A DNA stretch of 64,000 nucleotides from contig OX335658.1 of assembly GCA_946894095.1 (NCBI GenBank), positions 14,995,001 to 15,059,000 on the forward strand. The letters are read 5' to 3'. The notes below the pieces were generated by a model. That model was not told the DNA's origin. It searched no databases and saw nothing but the letters and a program-made list of their open reading frames with translations. Source of the stretch: Incurvaria masculella. Taxonomy: Eukaryota; Arthropoda; Insecta; Lepidoptera; Incurvariidae. Below, one piece after another: positions 10,166-21,165 of the stretch (its first letter is position 1; every line of letters begins with the position of its first letter). The translations under genes and the position numbers were made by a program.

Positions 10166-10495
10166 TTTTTTTATGCAACCTGACATGGATGACTGGAATA
10201 CCACACGACTACCGTTATAATAGCCCAATTTACCACGGTCCCGAAGGAATTACGTCCCATTGCAGGACTTTTCCTTTATGAGCGCGACTGCATTAAACTG
10301 GGTGGAAAACACGGAAAATTGTTCATTGTTGCTTCGACCATATTTTTATCCAATGCAACCATGGAGCATCTTGACGAAATGAATTTATCCAAATCAGAAA
10401 AAAAAAGAAATTGGTGCATGAACGGGGCGAGGATTTGAACCCAGACCTCTGGTACGCTAGGCAAGTCCCTGCGCCACTAGGCTACGAGCCGCTAA
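10166..10495 (-). mobile_element. SINE family S, internally deleted copy
   Basis: The tRNA-derived head is well kept at 10430-10495, with box B as GGATTTGAACCCAG in plus orientation. The body lacks the segment between the ATGCGATGGTACCAACC block and ATGGAGCA, so it is a deletion derivative of the 33309 copy. Confidence 0.75.
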
Positions 10496-10673
10496 AAATA
10501 AGCGAGGAAACATTAAAATTACTCCTTCCATAACTCTTTCATATCATATATTTATTTCTCACAGCTCATTTTATAAATAAAATAAAATAATAATTATTGT
10601 AAAATTCTCATTGATAAATGTATGGTCTATTCACAAATTGCAACAGCCAAGGTTTACAAAATCGCTTTCTTTC

Positions 10674-11041
10674 TTAAGGCTGTTCCGACACATATAAAGT
10701 TGTTTGCACACATAACGCAAAAAGTATTACACTTTAAGCCACGAATTAATAATAAAAGTTTAATATAGTCATATTACTTGCAGCGAAAACAATTTCACAA
10801 TTTCAGGATTATTGGTTTTGTTACAATTTATTTAAATACGATTTTTATTTAACAGCGCCATCTAACGGTGTAAAACTTCTAATCGGCAATTACAGCGAAC
10901 CATTAAACCTGAAATTGTGAATATGTTTTCGCAGCAACTACTATGGCTATATTTAATATTTTTGACGAATTCGTGCCTTAATAAGCAATACTTTTTGCGT
11001 TCTGTGTAAAAAGAACATTGTATGGGTCGGAACATCCTTAA
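10674..11041 (+). mobile_element. TTAA-flanked 370-bp element, family A, copy 1
   Basis: TTAA lies at 10674-10677 and 11038-11041. Terminal inverted repeats begin TTAAGGCTGTTCCGACA and TTAAGGATGTTCCGACC. Inner arms around CGCAAAAAGTATT also pair, and CAGCGCCATCTAACGGTG lies near the centre. Near-identical copies are at 29572-29940 (opposite orientation) and 61346-61701. Non-coding. Confidence 0.8.
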
Positions 11042-11079
11042 AGTGCGTTACGTTTTTCGTAGCGCCGCCGGTACTTTAA

Positions 11080-11277
11080 ATGGAAGCATTTCCCCGTAGA
11101 CGCGCTACGAAGGTCGCTACGAAGAGGCGGCGGACAGACGAGAGTGGCGTAGCGCCCCAGAGGAGAAAATTTTCTCTACGCTCTCAATTTCAAAGGAAAT
11201 TCGCGGTAGAGCGCGTCCGAAGGCGAAGGGAATACGTTACTGGCGAGGGTTTTTCTATAAATATTCGGGGACAATAA
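11080..11277 (+). CDS. Candidate short basic ORF next to a TTAA element
   Basis: ATG-started frame of 65 codons encoding a very arginine- and lysine-rich peptide with a nuclear-signal-like TKRRR. The DNA is rich in inverted CGCTACG/CGTAGCG motifs, which suggests repeat-derived sequence rather than a gene. Listed because the frame is complete and codon thirds are GC-rich. Confidence 0.15.
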   Translation: MEAFPRRRATKVATKRRRTDESGVAPQRRKFSLRSQFQRKFAVERVRRRREYVTGEGFSINIRGQ

Positions 11278-11396
11278 GCCAAAGGGTCTGCTATTGAGAC
11301 GGATAGATAGAATCCCTGGACATTTTGCTAAACATTTCGATTAATTCAGCTTATATTTGGTTAAACTTATTCAGTATTTGTTAAACTAAATTTTTT

Positions 11397-11770
11397 TAGG
11401 GTTCCATTTCGCACATAGAAAACAGGAACCCTCATAGGATCCCTGTCTGTCTGTTCGTCTGCCAAGTCCCATTTTCTCAGGAACGCGTGAAGGTCCGTAG
11501 TTGAAATTAATAAACAATTCTCAGGTCTGTAGTAAATTGGAGCTGCAAAAAAATCTAGCTTCCTTTTAAAATAATACGGCTATATAAATAAATATTTTAA
11601 ATATATATAAATTTGGTAAGAAGCAAAGAGTCACTGCACAGGTTAATGGAAAATCCTAAAATTGTAGTAGTAGTTATGACATATAAAAAAAATGCATGAT
11701 GGGCGAACTATCTACAAACAAATAGTACGGAACCCTTGGTGCGCGATTCATACACGCACTTGACTGGTTT
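11397..11770 (+). repeat. GGGTTCC repeat, divergent subfamily, copy 4
   Basis: It opens TTAGGGTTCCATTTCGCACA, has the CTGTCTGTCTGTTCG block and ends with AGTACGGAACCC and CGCACTTGACTGG. A sister of the same subfamily lies at 42021-42300. Confidence 0.6.
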
Positions 11771-12120
11771 TATGTGTAACGTAACGCGTAAGAGTAACGC
11801 ACGATTTTAACAAATATATTTGAATTGTCTTTAACTTCGCGTAAAATAAAGTAATAGATAAAATATAATACAATAATAATAATCTAATAATATTATAATA
11901 TAATATTATAATCTAGCACCCCATGCTTGAGGACATTTATCTGCTATATATATTATAAAAATAAATGCCTACTGCAATGCATGCTAATGCAAGTACGAAC
12001 TGCATTAGCCTAACCGCCAGATATTGGACTTTGACCCTTGCAAATGCCAATGCCTACTGTGGTGTGGGGGTGATGCGCTCTGTACGCAATTCATTTTTAA
12101 AATTAAGTTTTTTTTGCCAC
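11771..12120. other. AT-rich low-complexity stretch
   Basis: Runs of TAATA/ATTATAAT lie at about 11860-11915. No gene was recognised. Confidence 0.4.
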
Positions 12121-12129
12121 ACCTGCAAT

Positions 12130-12310
12130 CATTTCAGGCCCCGGCCTCGAGGGCATTTCAGTCGGGGCTGGAGCGCAATCAGCGTTGCGGAAGGCGGTCG
12201 CGCCTGGTAACACCTCCGCTAGAGGAGCGCCGCCCTGGTGATTAGGGTAGCGCACGGCGCGGCGCCGCCTGGTAGGGCGGTGACGCCTGGAGCGGGCGGG
12301 GAGGTACCGA
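12130..12310. other. GC-rich island without a convincing gene
   Basis: A block rich in CG dinucleotides (CGCACGGCGCGGCGCCGCC and related) in AT-rich surroundings. Overlapping frames on both strands are open, which is expected from base composition alone. It could be a first exon or a promoter; no TATA box or splice site decides. Confidence 0.25.
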
Positions 12311-14060
12311 CATACATTTGTTTCTCGCTGATGATATCCGCTTGGGGATTCTGTGATCGTCCGCATCTCCAGGTACCTTTTGGATATCACGTTAATGAGT
12401 TACCGTAGCCTTTGTGTTTTTGCTTTTGATAATTTTTTTATCGAAACCCAGTAATTTGTCTTTTGTAGAATTGTGTTTTTCTAAAATAACATAGATCTAG
12501 CTCTAAGCTAAATGATAAATATAACTACCTTTGCCTGGTCTTTTGAAGTGGCAATAGCATGTAGATTTAGGGAATCGATTTAATGTTATAGAAAAAAAAT
12601 CATACATATTTTGTTGAAGCCTCAGTTTATACTTAAATAAGATAAATTGGATTGAAGGTTTTGTTTAAGACATTTATACAGCGGCCATGAACACATTTTC
12701 TATCACTGGTAAGTTTATGTTCGAAAAAAACCTCAAAGAACTCAAAATGTTGCCAGGGTTTTTCCGTCCCAATAAAAATGCGATCACTGATTGCAGGTTT
12801 AAAACGAGTGTTAATAAATATGCCGAAGAACGTTCACGTTTTTAAATGTTAATAAATAATATCGCTGGCTAAATCACTGAATAGTCTACGATTAAACATT
12901 TTAAAACCTAATTTTGAGCTCCGGGAATCTCACGACAGCCTAGAAAACTCCCATCATAATAAACTGTAGTGAAAACATACATAACGCAACTTTCATTGTA
13001 TGAGCGAGAGCCGCCATACACATGCAGGCGACACACCGGAAAATATAGCAAGAATCGTTCCGGAACCGCTGGGCGAACGGAACGGTACGAGCAAACAAGC
13101 GGGCCGCAAATGCACGGAGCGGGAAGCGAAGTGAGGAAATTGTAACGGCAAATGTGTGCGGAGCGACGTGTGTATTGCCGTTTATTTCGCTTTGGGCGCT
13201 CCGGGCCGAAGTGGGTCGAAGAAATTGCTGGAAAACTTTTCCGGATAATACTTTCGCGAGTCGGCAGCTTAATTCTGGGGTATTTCTTGGAAATATTTGA
13301 GAAAAGGATAGAGGTAGGATAAAATTTGATAAAAGGCTTTGAACGGAATATTCAGTGATAACATAACATCCATAATCCAACAATGGAAGTCGGAAAAATA
13401 TGCTGTTTTGAAAAATTGGGTTTGGAAACTGCTTAAGGATTATACTGATACATATAATATGATTGCAAATTATTTAATTGATACATTCTGAATTGAATTC
13501 CCACACAGACCACGCAATATAACATTTTATTTGTAACTACCTGACCTCTTACGTGCCATTCTCAGGGTTTTATATTTAAAAAAGTGGGCGGAACGAAACA
13601 GTGCTATGAATCAAGCAAAGAGCTACGTAAAGGGAGAAATAAAAAAAATATTTAAGGCAGCGAGCTAAAAAATAGAATAGGGTACTAAATTTTCATGATT
13701 TCAGGTAATTCTGGGTTTGTAAGTTCTCATAGACCTGAAAATGGGTCCATAGGCCCCTTCTCGTGCTTACCTCCGTCACGTCAAGCACATTCTGCTAGAG
13801 ATAGAGCCCTTACCTTAGTTCTTATACGCGCGGTAAGCCTTCCAACTAAATCTGTGAGTATGTACACCATGCCAAGTAAGAGAGCGGTTACTTACGATGG
13901 GTTAAGTATGTCAGGATCGTACATTTTTAACAAAAGTTTCGAATCATCTAAACAAACTGTTTCCCTAGAAATTAGTAAAGTGTACTTAATGCATACATAC
14001 ACTAACACATTTTATTTTCAATACAAAACTGACAATATGAATATGTTATGATACCCGCCT
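12311..14060. other. Mostly unannotated stretch with a second GC-rich island
   Basis: A CG-rich block lies at about 13000-13220. A 147-codon minus-strand frame (12940-13383) overlaps it, but its composition and lack of a clear domain do not support a gene. The remainder shows nothing recognisable. Confidence 0.35.
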
Positions 14061-14063
14061 TGC

Positions 14064-14084
14064 ATAATAATAATAATAATAATT
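14064..14084. repeat. (AAT)n microsatellite, insertion site of retrotransposon
   Basis: A run of TAA units immediately precedes the first retrotransposon end. Related runs follow each copy at 15328-15341 and 15992-16008. Confidence 0.8.
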
Positions 14085-15327
14085 ATACATTTGGCATACT
14101 TAAATGGACCCAGACTGAGCTTGACGCCCTGGATATAAAAGTCAGGAAGATGATGACGACATATAGGATGCATCACCCTAGATCTTCAATTATGAGGTTG
14201 TACATCCCACGTAAATATGGAGGACGAGGCATGTTAAACGCTAAAAATATGCATAACCGTGAGGTATGCAACCTTCGTGAATACTTTATAGGTAAGACTG
14301 AGGCGAGTGTGATGCATCGTGATGTCGTCGTCAGCGACAAAGGTTTGACCCCGCTGTCTATGGGTAACGAGAACTGGCGGAAACCAACTGTACTCGGTAC
14401 TGAGGACCGCAGAGAAGTATGGAAAGGTAAGGAGCTGCACGGACGCTATTTCCGAGCCCTCACAGGCCCAGAAATAGACCAACTAGCGTCCGTACACTGG
14501 CTACGCTTCGGTGATCTCTTCGGAGAAACCGAAGGGTTCGTCTGTGCAATACAAGATGAAGTTATAAAAACAAATAACTACCGGAGATTCATAATGAAGG
14601 ATGGCACAATCGATATATGCCGTGCTTGCCACCAGCCCGGCGAATCACTCAGACATGTCATCTCCGGCTGCTCACAGCTTGCGAATACTGAGTATTTGCA
14701 CAGACATAACCTCGTAGCAAAAATCATCCACCAGCAACTCGCCCTGAAATATAACCTTGTCGGTACTGAAGTACCGTATTACAAGTACAACCCACCGCCA
14801 AGTTCTCGAAAATAGTCATGTCACTCTCTACTGGGACCGACCCATTATCACGGACAGAACTATAATTGCAAATAGACCTGATATCGTAATAATGGATCGG
14901 GAATCGAGAAGCGCGACGCTCGTCGATATCGCCGTACCACATGACGGTAATCTCCTCTCCAAAGAAGCAGAAAAAATGCTGAAATATCTAGACCTGCAAC
15001 ACGAGATTACCAAAATGTGGCCGGTCGATTCGACAATCGTCGTGCCCATAGTCGTTTCGGCACATGGGCTAATCGCAAAAAGCCTCAACCAACACCTTGA
15101 GAGGCTCGGTTTGAATAATAGCTGGATCAAGGGTCTGGCTCAGAAGGCGGTCCTACTCGACACTGCACGCATCGTCCGAAGGTTTCTTTCTTTGGGACCC
15201 AACCACCGATAGCTTGGTTTTTTTTCCCGCTGCTGGTGGACCCTCCGTTTTATTTAGTTATTTTTATATATTTTCTACAAAAATGTATGTAAAAATAATT
15301 TTTAAAATGTGTCAATAAAGAAATACA
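14085..15327 (+). mobile_element. R4/Dong-clade non-LTR retrotransposon, 5'-truncated copy 1
   Basis: The copy begins in the region after the reverse-transcriptase palm and runs through the C-terminal domains to the 3' untranslated region. It ends in (AAT)n with no poly(A). Dong of Bombyx mori is known to insert in TAA repeats, which fits the flanks here. The coding part is broken by one frameshift near 14800. Confidence 0.75.
14087..15212 (+). pseudogene. C-terminal part of retrotransposon polyprotein (thumb, CCHC, restriction-like endonuclease)
   Basis: The first segment (to 14815) covers a thumb-type region (LKWTQTELDALD, then PRSSIMRLYIPRKYGGRG) and a zinc-knuckle-like C-x2-C-x8-H-x4-C motif (CRACHQPGESLRHVISGC). 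A frameshift near 14800 moves the reading to the next frame, which continues to 15212. There the restriction-like endonuclease signature RPDIVIMD, then 12 residues to LVDIAVPHD, is intact, followed by the conserved end RIVRRFLSL. Such endonucleases cut target DNA for reverse transcription in the R2, R4 and NeSL groups. The reverse-transcriptase domain is missing, so the copy is dead. Confidence 0.75.
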
Positions 15328-15341
15328 AATAATAATAATAA

Positions 15342-15991
15342 GCGTTGAGTACCTGGAGCGGCACAATCAAGTAGCCAAAATAGTTCATCAGCAACTTGCC
15401 TTTAAATACGGCCTCATCGACTCAGTGGTGCCATATTATAAATACAAACCGGAAGACGTGTTGGAGAAAGATGGCACTAAGCTCTATTGGGATCGACCAA
15501 TACAAACCGATAAGACAATTAAGTGCAATAAGCCCGATATTGTATTGGTCGATCCCAAGTCCAACGAGATCTTCCTCGTAGACATAACAATACCACATGA
15601 CGAAAACCTCGACAGGGCCGAAAATGAGAAACTTATGAAATATTTAGACCTGGCCCACGAGGTTACCGCCATGTGGCGTGCACGGAAAACCACCATCGTG
15701 CCAATTGTTATGTCTACGAACGGCTTTGTCCCAAAGAATTTGGCCAAACACTTAGAAAAATTAGGTATCGATATTGGGCTCCGATTCCAGATGCAGAAGG
15801 CGGTTCTACTCTCGAACACGAGAATCGTTCGGCGGTTTCTCTCTCTGTAGCTCGGAGCGGTCTTACAGGATTTGTCCCAGGTGGGACCTCCGTAAGGTTT
15901 TCCAGTTTTAGGTTTATATTTTTTAAGGCTTATTTTTGTATTTTTGTATTAAATAATGTAAACCTAAAATTTGATAATAAATATATACTGT
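15342..15991 (+). mobile_element. R4/Dong-clade retrotransposon, 5'-truncated copy 2
   Basis: It starts directly after the (AAT)n tail of copy 1, at the point equivalent to the residues EYL-RHN downstream of the zinc knuckle, and ends in a new (AAT)n run at 15992-16008. The 3' untranslated regions of the two copies differ, so this is an independent insertion from a related lineage rather than a tandem duplication. Confidence 0.75.
15344..15850 (+). pseudogene. Restriction-like endonuclease domain of second retrotransposon copy
   Basis: Uninterrupted frame from the truncation point to the natural stop at 15848-15850. It keeps VAKIVHQQLAFKYG, VVPYYKYKPEDVLE, the endonuclease motif KPDIVLVD with downstream FLVDITIPHDEN, and the end RIVRRFLSL. 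Compared with copy 1 about half the residues differ. There is no start codon context or reverse transcriptase, so it is a remnant. Confidence 0.75.
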
Positions 15992-16008
15992 GAATAATAA
16001 TAATAATA

Positions 16009-17880
16009 TAATAACATTACAGCATCACAACATTGTTAATCATTCTGTTGGCTACAATAGTTGAAAAATGCTATTTGAATGCCGCCGCCGCCGTCTACAA
16101 TGTATAACATTGATCGTCGTAACCCCTTATAATTGATAGGTTTATTAAAGTAATGGTTACTTGTAAAACATTTTAATTACTTGCTATATTCATCTTCGAA
16201 TATTCATATTGTGAAGAATTTGCACAGAAAGTACGTACTCTTCTACTTGTACCGTAAATAAATTAAAAAATAACTACAAGAAAGAGTACGATGTGTACAT
16301 ACTATGAATAAAATTTGGTTTCCACACTCCACACTGAATAGTGCGATATATCATGTGTACTGACTCTCTTTCTTCATGCAAATGTGTATGCTATTTGGTA
16401 CGCCTTGAGTAGTGTTCATAGGCTGTGCTGAACGCTTGAAAGATCTCCTTGGTAGTGAGAGCTCGGAGCAAATTTCCCTATCATATTGCGTAATTTTCCT
16501 TTTTTTTTTTTGGTGTACCGCGAACACATTTAGTTTTAAAAGAGATAGTTTTGGTTTTATAACTGATTAATAACCATCCACTATTACCATCAATAAGTGA
16601 TACAACCCGATTTTCCCTGATCACATTGCTGTTTCTTTTCAACACGTTTTTATTATGTCGCTCTCTTTTCTGTATCTTTGTATCTATATCTTTGTTATCG
16701 ATTTTAAATTAATTTTTCGATAAACCGGAGATGATAAATAAAATAAAGCTGAGGACTGGAAGACAAGGCATACAACATATTTCGGCTAAAAGGTTTAAAA
16801 AAAATCTCCTAAACAAAGAACGTAGGGTGCAAAATTTAAGGAACCGTCTGCACGTTTTGCGATTTCGATATTTGTTATATAATTTTTAGTCCGTCTTGAA
16901 AACGTGGATCTTTGCATTTATTTATATTTTCGCTGTTGTTGGACAGATTCATATATATTTATTGTACAATAAATTCATTTGGATGAGCAATTTCTATTCT
17001 ATTAAGACTGTTCACGTTGTGGGTTGTTGTTTCTTAGTAGTTGGTTCTACCAAAGATGTAAGTAACATTTAGGTAGTCATAAGTGTATTACAGCATAAAT
17101 ATGGACGAAAAAAAATATAATCGTACAATAATGGATCGGTGAAGTCGGCTTCTTCTTCACTGAGTTAACCGAATCAGCGGATCAACCAATTTGATCAATC
17201 ATAAAGTGTAGTTTGACAACCAGATGTTTAACAACTAAATTAAAAACACATCATATTGACATTTTACGAATGAACAGTGTTACAAAACAGGTTTAACAAT
17301 GTGTATCCTTTGCCTAAAACTGTAAGTCAAAAATGTTAGTTCAGCAGAAATATTTAGGTCATGAGATTTGACAGCGTAGCCTTGTTTTAGAATAGAACCA
17401 AGAATGTCTCGTTTTTTTATAACCCACCTCGATTTCATTGACACAGAAAAAATACGTTGATGGAATCGTGGTGAACTCTTGCAAGTTTACGTGGCGCAGA
17501 ACGACGTCGTTATGAGCTAACGAGCACTCCAGGCATCTAGCGACACAGGTTCAGGTCACAAGCCAAGTGGGACGGTATCACGGTGAATTCATAATATTTT
17601 TCTTTAATGGTCTCTATTTTTCAGTTTTTGTAGCTGAGTTCGAATTAAAACCAACCCTAACATAGCTCTCCAATATCCTATAGTATGCAAATAATATGGG
17701 TCGTATGTAGGAGTTTTTCTTATGAAGACTTGCAGCTTCTCAATAACTATGCTTATATGAAAAATGTGAGCGAATTATAAATGATTGGCCAATTTCTTAG
17801 CTTTCTTTATTATTAAACAAATAAATAGACTAAAGCTTCTTGTTGTGTAATCGCATTCAAATATTATACACACTTTGAAT
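16009..17880. other. AT-rich spacer, no gene recognised
   Basis: Scattered short runs (T run at 16500-16514, CCGCCGCCG at 16082-16092) but no supported gene, RNA or clear repeat element. Confidence 0.4.
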
Positions 17881-17884
17881 CCAT

Positions 17885-17960
17885 CACATCGCATTGCCGG
17901 AGGTGTAGGCAGATATGATAGAGCACTATACGGACCGAAGCACACTTAGCTTCTTTATAC
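17885..17960 (+). repeat. Second copy of the GCCGGAGG-GTAGGCAG repeat
   Basis: It shares CATTGCCGGAGGTGTAGGCA, GATAGAGCACTA and GCACACTTAGCTTCTTTATA with 7835-7960. Confidence 0.45.
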
Positions 17961-18113
17961 ACTTATCACATTCTTTTAATTATGTAATTAAATATTCGTA
18001 AATTTTAAATACAAAATTCAAACTAACAACTCTCAACGCAGAACTGACAGAAAGTGCAACCATTCACTGTCGAAAGTCCAAAAATAAGAACCAAACGATC
18101 ATCTATATCCTAG

Positions 18114-18259
18114 CCCTGTTACTAATAAACCTAGATCATCAGCTGAATAGTTATACAATGTTTTGTCCTTTGCATTGACAGGCAGTTTCTAATTCGATAG
18201 AAAGGGACAAAACATTGTATAACTATTCAGACGATGATCTGGGATTATTAGTAGCAGGG
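18114..18259. mobile_element. 146-bp inverted-repeat element beginning CCCTGTTACTAATAA
   Basis: Arms of about 57 bp pair across a short centre: CCCTGTTACTAATAAACCTA... against ...GGATTATTAGTAGCAGGG, with TGAATAGTTATACAATGTTT shared exactly. Non-coding. No clear target duplication. Confidence 0.7.
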
Positions 18260-18330
18260 TTTATCTATAGTGTCGGTAAACAGGAAACAATTCCCAGCCC
18301 AGGTACCTCCCCCATATAGTATAACATGTG

Positions 18331-18506
18331 TTATTTTATATTTACGGATAAACAGTGTTCAGCTTACTTATTTAGCTCGACGTTTCGTCCACCACGCTGT
18401 GGACATCATCAGGATTCGCGACGCCACCTGGAGGACTTCTGACGCTTCGTCTAGTCAGATGTCATCTAAGTAAGCTGAACACTGTTTATCCGTAAATATA
18501 AAATAA
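18331..18506. mobile_element. 176-bp inverted-repeat element with hammerhead-like core
   Basis: Arms of about 42 bp (from TTATTTTATATTTACGGATA to the matching inverted end at 18465-18506) are almost perfect complements. The asymmetrical centre carries the hammerhead-ribozyme-like sequence annotated separately. Confidence 0.65.
18381..18412 (-). ncRNA. Hammerhead-ribozyme-like core motif
   Basis: On the minus strand CTGATGA is followed by one extra T, a 6-bp stem GTCCAC-AGCGTG-GTGGAC, then GAAAC and GTC. This is the order CUGANGA, stem II, GAAA expected of hammerhead ribozymes, which are known in Penelope-like elements. The extra T before stem II and the absence of a loop in stem III (ACGU can pair only with a second copy) leave self-cleavage uncertain. 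Confidence 0.35.
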
Positions 18507-19357
18507 TATGTCGAACAACAGTGAGAATCTAAACAAACGTTTTACAGGTGATCCTTCAAACATGTTGTTTCCATGGTTTTTCCAAAGTTCTAAAGCCCAT
18601 GGGCGTCATTGGGGACCTCTTATGTGAGCGCCTGACGTATTCCATATACGCAATACGGCGTATTCCATTTACCGCAAGTAAAATAAAATAAGATGTTTCC
18701 AGAGTTTGTCAACATTTTAAAACTGAACAAAACCTCTCAAATAAATTATCTGGGGATGGCCAGCAAAAACATTTTACAGATAGGCGCTATAATAGCTTGC
18801 CCCTGTCAAATCGCAATTGGTTTTTTTCTGTGACATATTTTGGGTTGATTTCGTATTAACTTTGTAAAAATACTTTCCCTGCCCACTCGGTGGCAGCTTT
18901 TTATCTCTTTTTTGCGAGCACAATTTTCTTTGAAAAAATTCACTCATTCTAGGTACCGTCAGAGCCATCTACCGGAAATATTATAGTGATGAAGATATTT
19001 ATTTTAAAAAGTGGTATTTTAGGGCGTTATGTTTTTTTCGTTTATTTTTAGGAATAATTGAAAGAAATATATAAATTATATGTTAAACATATAAAATCAA
19101 TAATGTTTTTTTAAATTAGCTTGCCCCTAGAACTAATGGAATTCTCGGGGCAAACTGCTTTAAAAATTGCCTGCCTAATTTAAAAACCAACGAGAAAGGG
19201 TTTTTTCTCGTTGTTGGCAAAATACCAATACAGATGTAAAATTAAGTATAGTACGGAAACGAACTTTCAAGGAATTGCCTTGTAGACGGTGGGGTAACTT
19301 TAGATTGCTTTTCTTGAAGGACAACTTTGATTGCGAGAATTGTGTAGAGCAACTAAT
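18507..19357. other. Spacer, no supported feature
   Basis: No gene recognised. An open frame at 18774-18968 on the minus strand lacks coding character. Confidence 0.35.
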
Positions 19358-19454
19358 GGGCCAGTTTAAGAATAGCCGGTAAGCTATGCATACAAACGTA
19401 GTTTACTTATCATTTGAAAAACGCTTTTCCAATTGAATTGATATTTTATATATA

Positions 19455-20385
19455 ACTAGCTGCGGTACCCGGCTCCGCTCGGGTTAGTGTCGGCTAAATT
19501 ATTTCATGGATAAAAAGTAGCCCACATGGCTGATCCAAAATAGGGTCAAACTGGTCCATGACAATGTATCCATCTACAAAATTTAATCAAGATCATTCGA
19601 GATGAAATAGCCTGATTTAATGAGAAACATCCAATAATTCCCATTTAGAGCTTCGTTGTCATTTGGTGGCTATTTAAAAAAAAGCATTTGCCGCCAGAAC
19701 CTTTCTGCACTTGCACTGCAACATTGTTTACCTAGTAAGTAAGTAACGTGTAATGTAGGTAAGTTTTGCGTGGACTCCAACCCACAGCTAGCTTCAACAT
19801 CGAAAACAGTAACCCATCTCGAACCTGACTGCTCCCAGAGATCCTTTACATTGATAAAATACGCACATAAATCGGATTAGTGGTTCGCAAGTTATAAGAA
19901 TTTAACACTCTCTACTCACCCTTCAGGTAATGAAGCGTTATATTATGTAACCTATAAGTTTTGAGTAGAATCATGCTAGACGTAGATACAATCCGCATCT
20001 AAATCGAGTAATTGGTTCTCAAGGATTTTACCAAGTAGTCCTAAAGTTGCGGGAAATACCAAGCCGTACCCGCCCCCCCCCCTCCCCGCACCCGCCCCCG
20101 GCGGACCGCCCGCCCCGCCCCCGGCCCCGCTCCCGCCTCCGCCCCCGGCCCCGCTCCCCCTGGTGTGAAGTAGCGCTACCGGCATCGTTAGCGCTACAGC
20201 CCATGGGCACAATATCTTTATAAATTGTAGCCTATGTGTTATTCTGATGTATAAGCTATATTATTGTAAAGTTTCATTAGAATCCATTCAGTAGTTTTTA
20301 CGTGAAAGAGTAACAAACATCCATCCATCCATCCATCCATCCATCCATCCATTATTACAAACTTTCCCCTTTATAATATTTATTA
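19455..20385 (+). mobile_element. CCGGCTCCGCTCGGG-type dispersed element, nested
   Basis: It starts ACTAGCTGCGGTACCCGGCT and ends TTTATAATATTTATTAG, the two ends I associate with a widespread insect repeat. It contains a very GC-rich block at 20070-20162 ending CCCCTGGTGTGAAGTAGCGC, shared with the arms of the 25207-28775 inverted repeat, and a (CATC)n run near the 3' end. It has no coding frame of its own. Confidence 0.65.
20318..20353 (+). repeat. (CATC)n microsatellite
   Basis: About eight uninterrupted CATC units, a usual component of the 3' part of this element type. Confidence 0.9.
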
Positions 20386-20640
20386 GATATCAAAAAAAAT
20401 ATCTGTGTTTGCACGTTTTGTTTTTTTGAAAAATCTAAACTTAATCAAATGAAAGCAAAAATAACTTTTTTTTTCTCTGTTGTTTGACCGAGGGCACATT
20501 TACAGAAAAAACAAAAAGATGCAGACACAGATAATTGTTCCATGATATTAGATACCAAATTAAAAGTAGATTGAAACAATCGTTTTCAAATGATTAGTAA
20601 ACTTACTTTTGTATGGGGAGCGATGACTTTAAAATTCCAT

Positions 20641-21165
20641 GCCCCATAACTAGCAGCATGTTCCGGGATTGGTACGAAAACGTTAAGAAATAAGTAGTAT
20701 TCGTTATTAAAATAAATACATCCTCATCACATGCATCAATATTAATCATCAATAAATTAATAAAAAAAGTGTCGTTAGACACCCGACAGAAGCGAAGCTT
20801 TTACTTATTTTTTACAGTTCCTTTGAGTACCAACATGATGGGTCTAGGACTAGAAATTCCAGAGACATGACACAAAGACGACTCGTTGTCGATGCGACGT
20901 GACAATGTTTGTGTTAGTATAGGACCATACATTAAAGTATTGGCTCTGTGAGGACCTCGCGAGTCAGTCTTCGCATAACTTAAAACTGAATAAATGTTCC
21001 CCGCGCACCTTCAAATAAAATTAGATTATTTTATTCGTATTTTTCTTACAGCTTTATTCAGAATGGGCGGACTAACTTTAATCCGTCCGACTAAACCGGT
21101 TTTTTTATGGTTATTTCGGTGCTAATCTTGTACTAAGTTTTGCCAAGTGCTCTCTGAGTAAGGCT
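20641..21165. other. Spacer, no supported feature
   Basis: No gene or repeat was confidently recognised. Confidence 0.35.

Larger units (their letters stand above)
19358..20640. mobile_element. Inverted-repeat element E, split by a later insertion
   Basis: The left end (GTAAGCTATG...CGTAGTTTACTTATCATTTG) is the inverted complement of the right end (TCAAATGATTAGTAAACTTA...). A related, uninterrupted copy at 29945-30240 shows the same order (GTTTGCACCTTTT, GAAAAATCTAAA, CTCTGTTGTCTGACC, GCAGACATAGATA). In this copy the middle is interrupted at 19455-20385. Confidence 0.6.

Noticed and set aside
12103..12390. 95-codon minus-strand ORF
   Set aside because: Arginine/proline-rich translation of a CG-rich island; competing frames are equally open.
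12940..13383. 147-codon minus-strand ORF as a gene
   Set aside because: No signal peptide, domain or splice sites; AT-rich and GC-rich parts of the frame differ and composition explains its openness.
14828..15130. Antisense ORFs over the retrotransposon fragments (also 15484-15819)
   Set aside because: Mirror frames of the real endonuclease-coding strand.
20028..20212. Glycine- or arginine-rich ORFs on the minus strand
   Set aside because: Produced by the GC-rich low-complexity block of a dispersed element that recurs elsewhere in the window.
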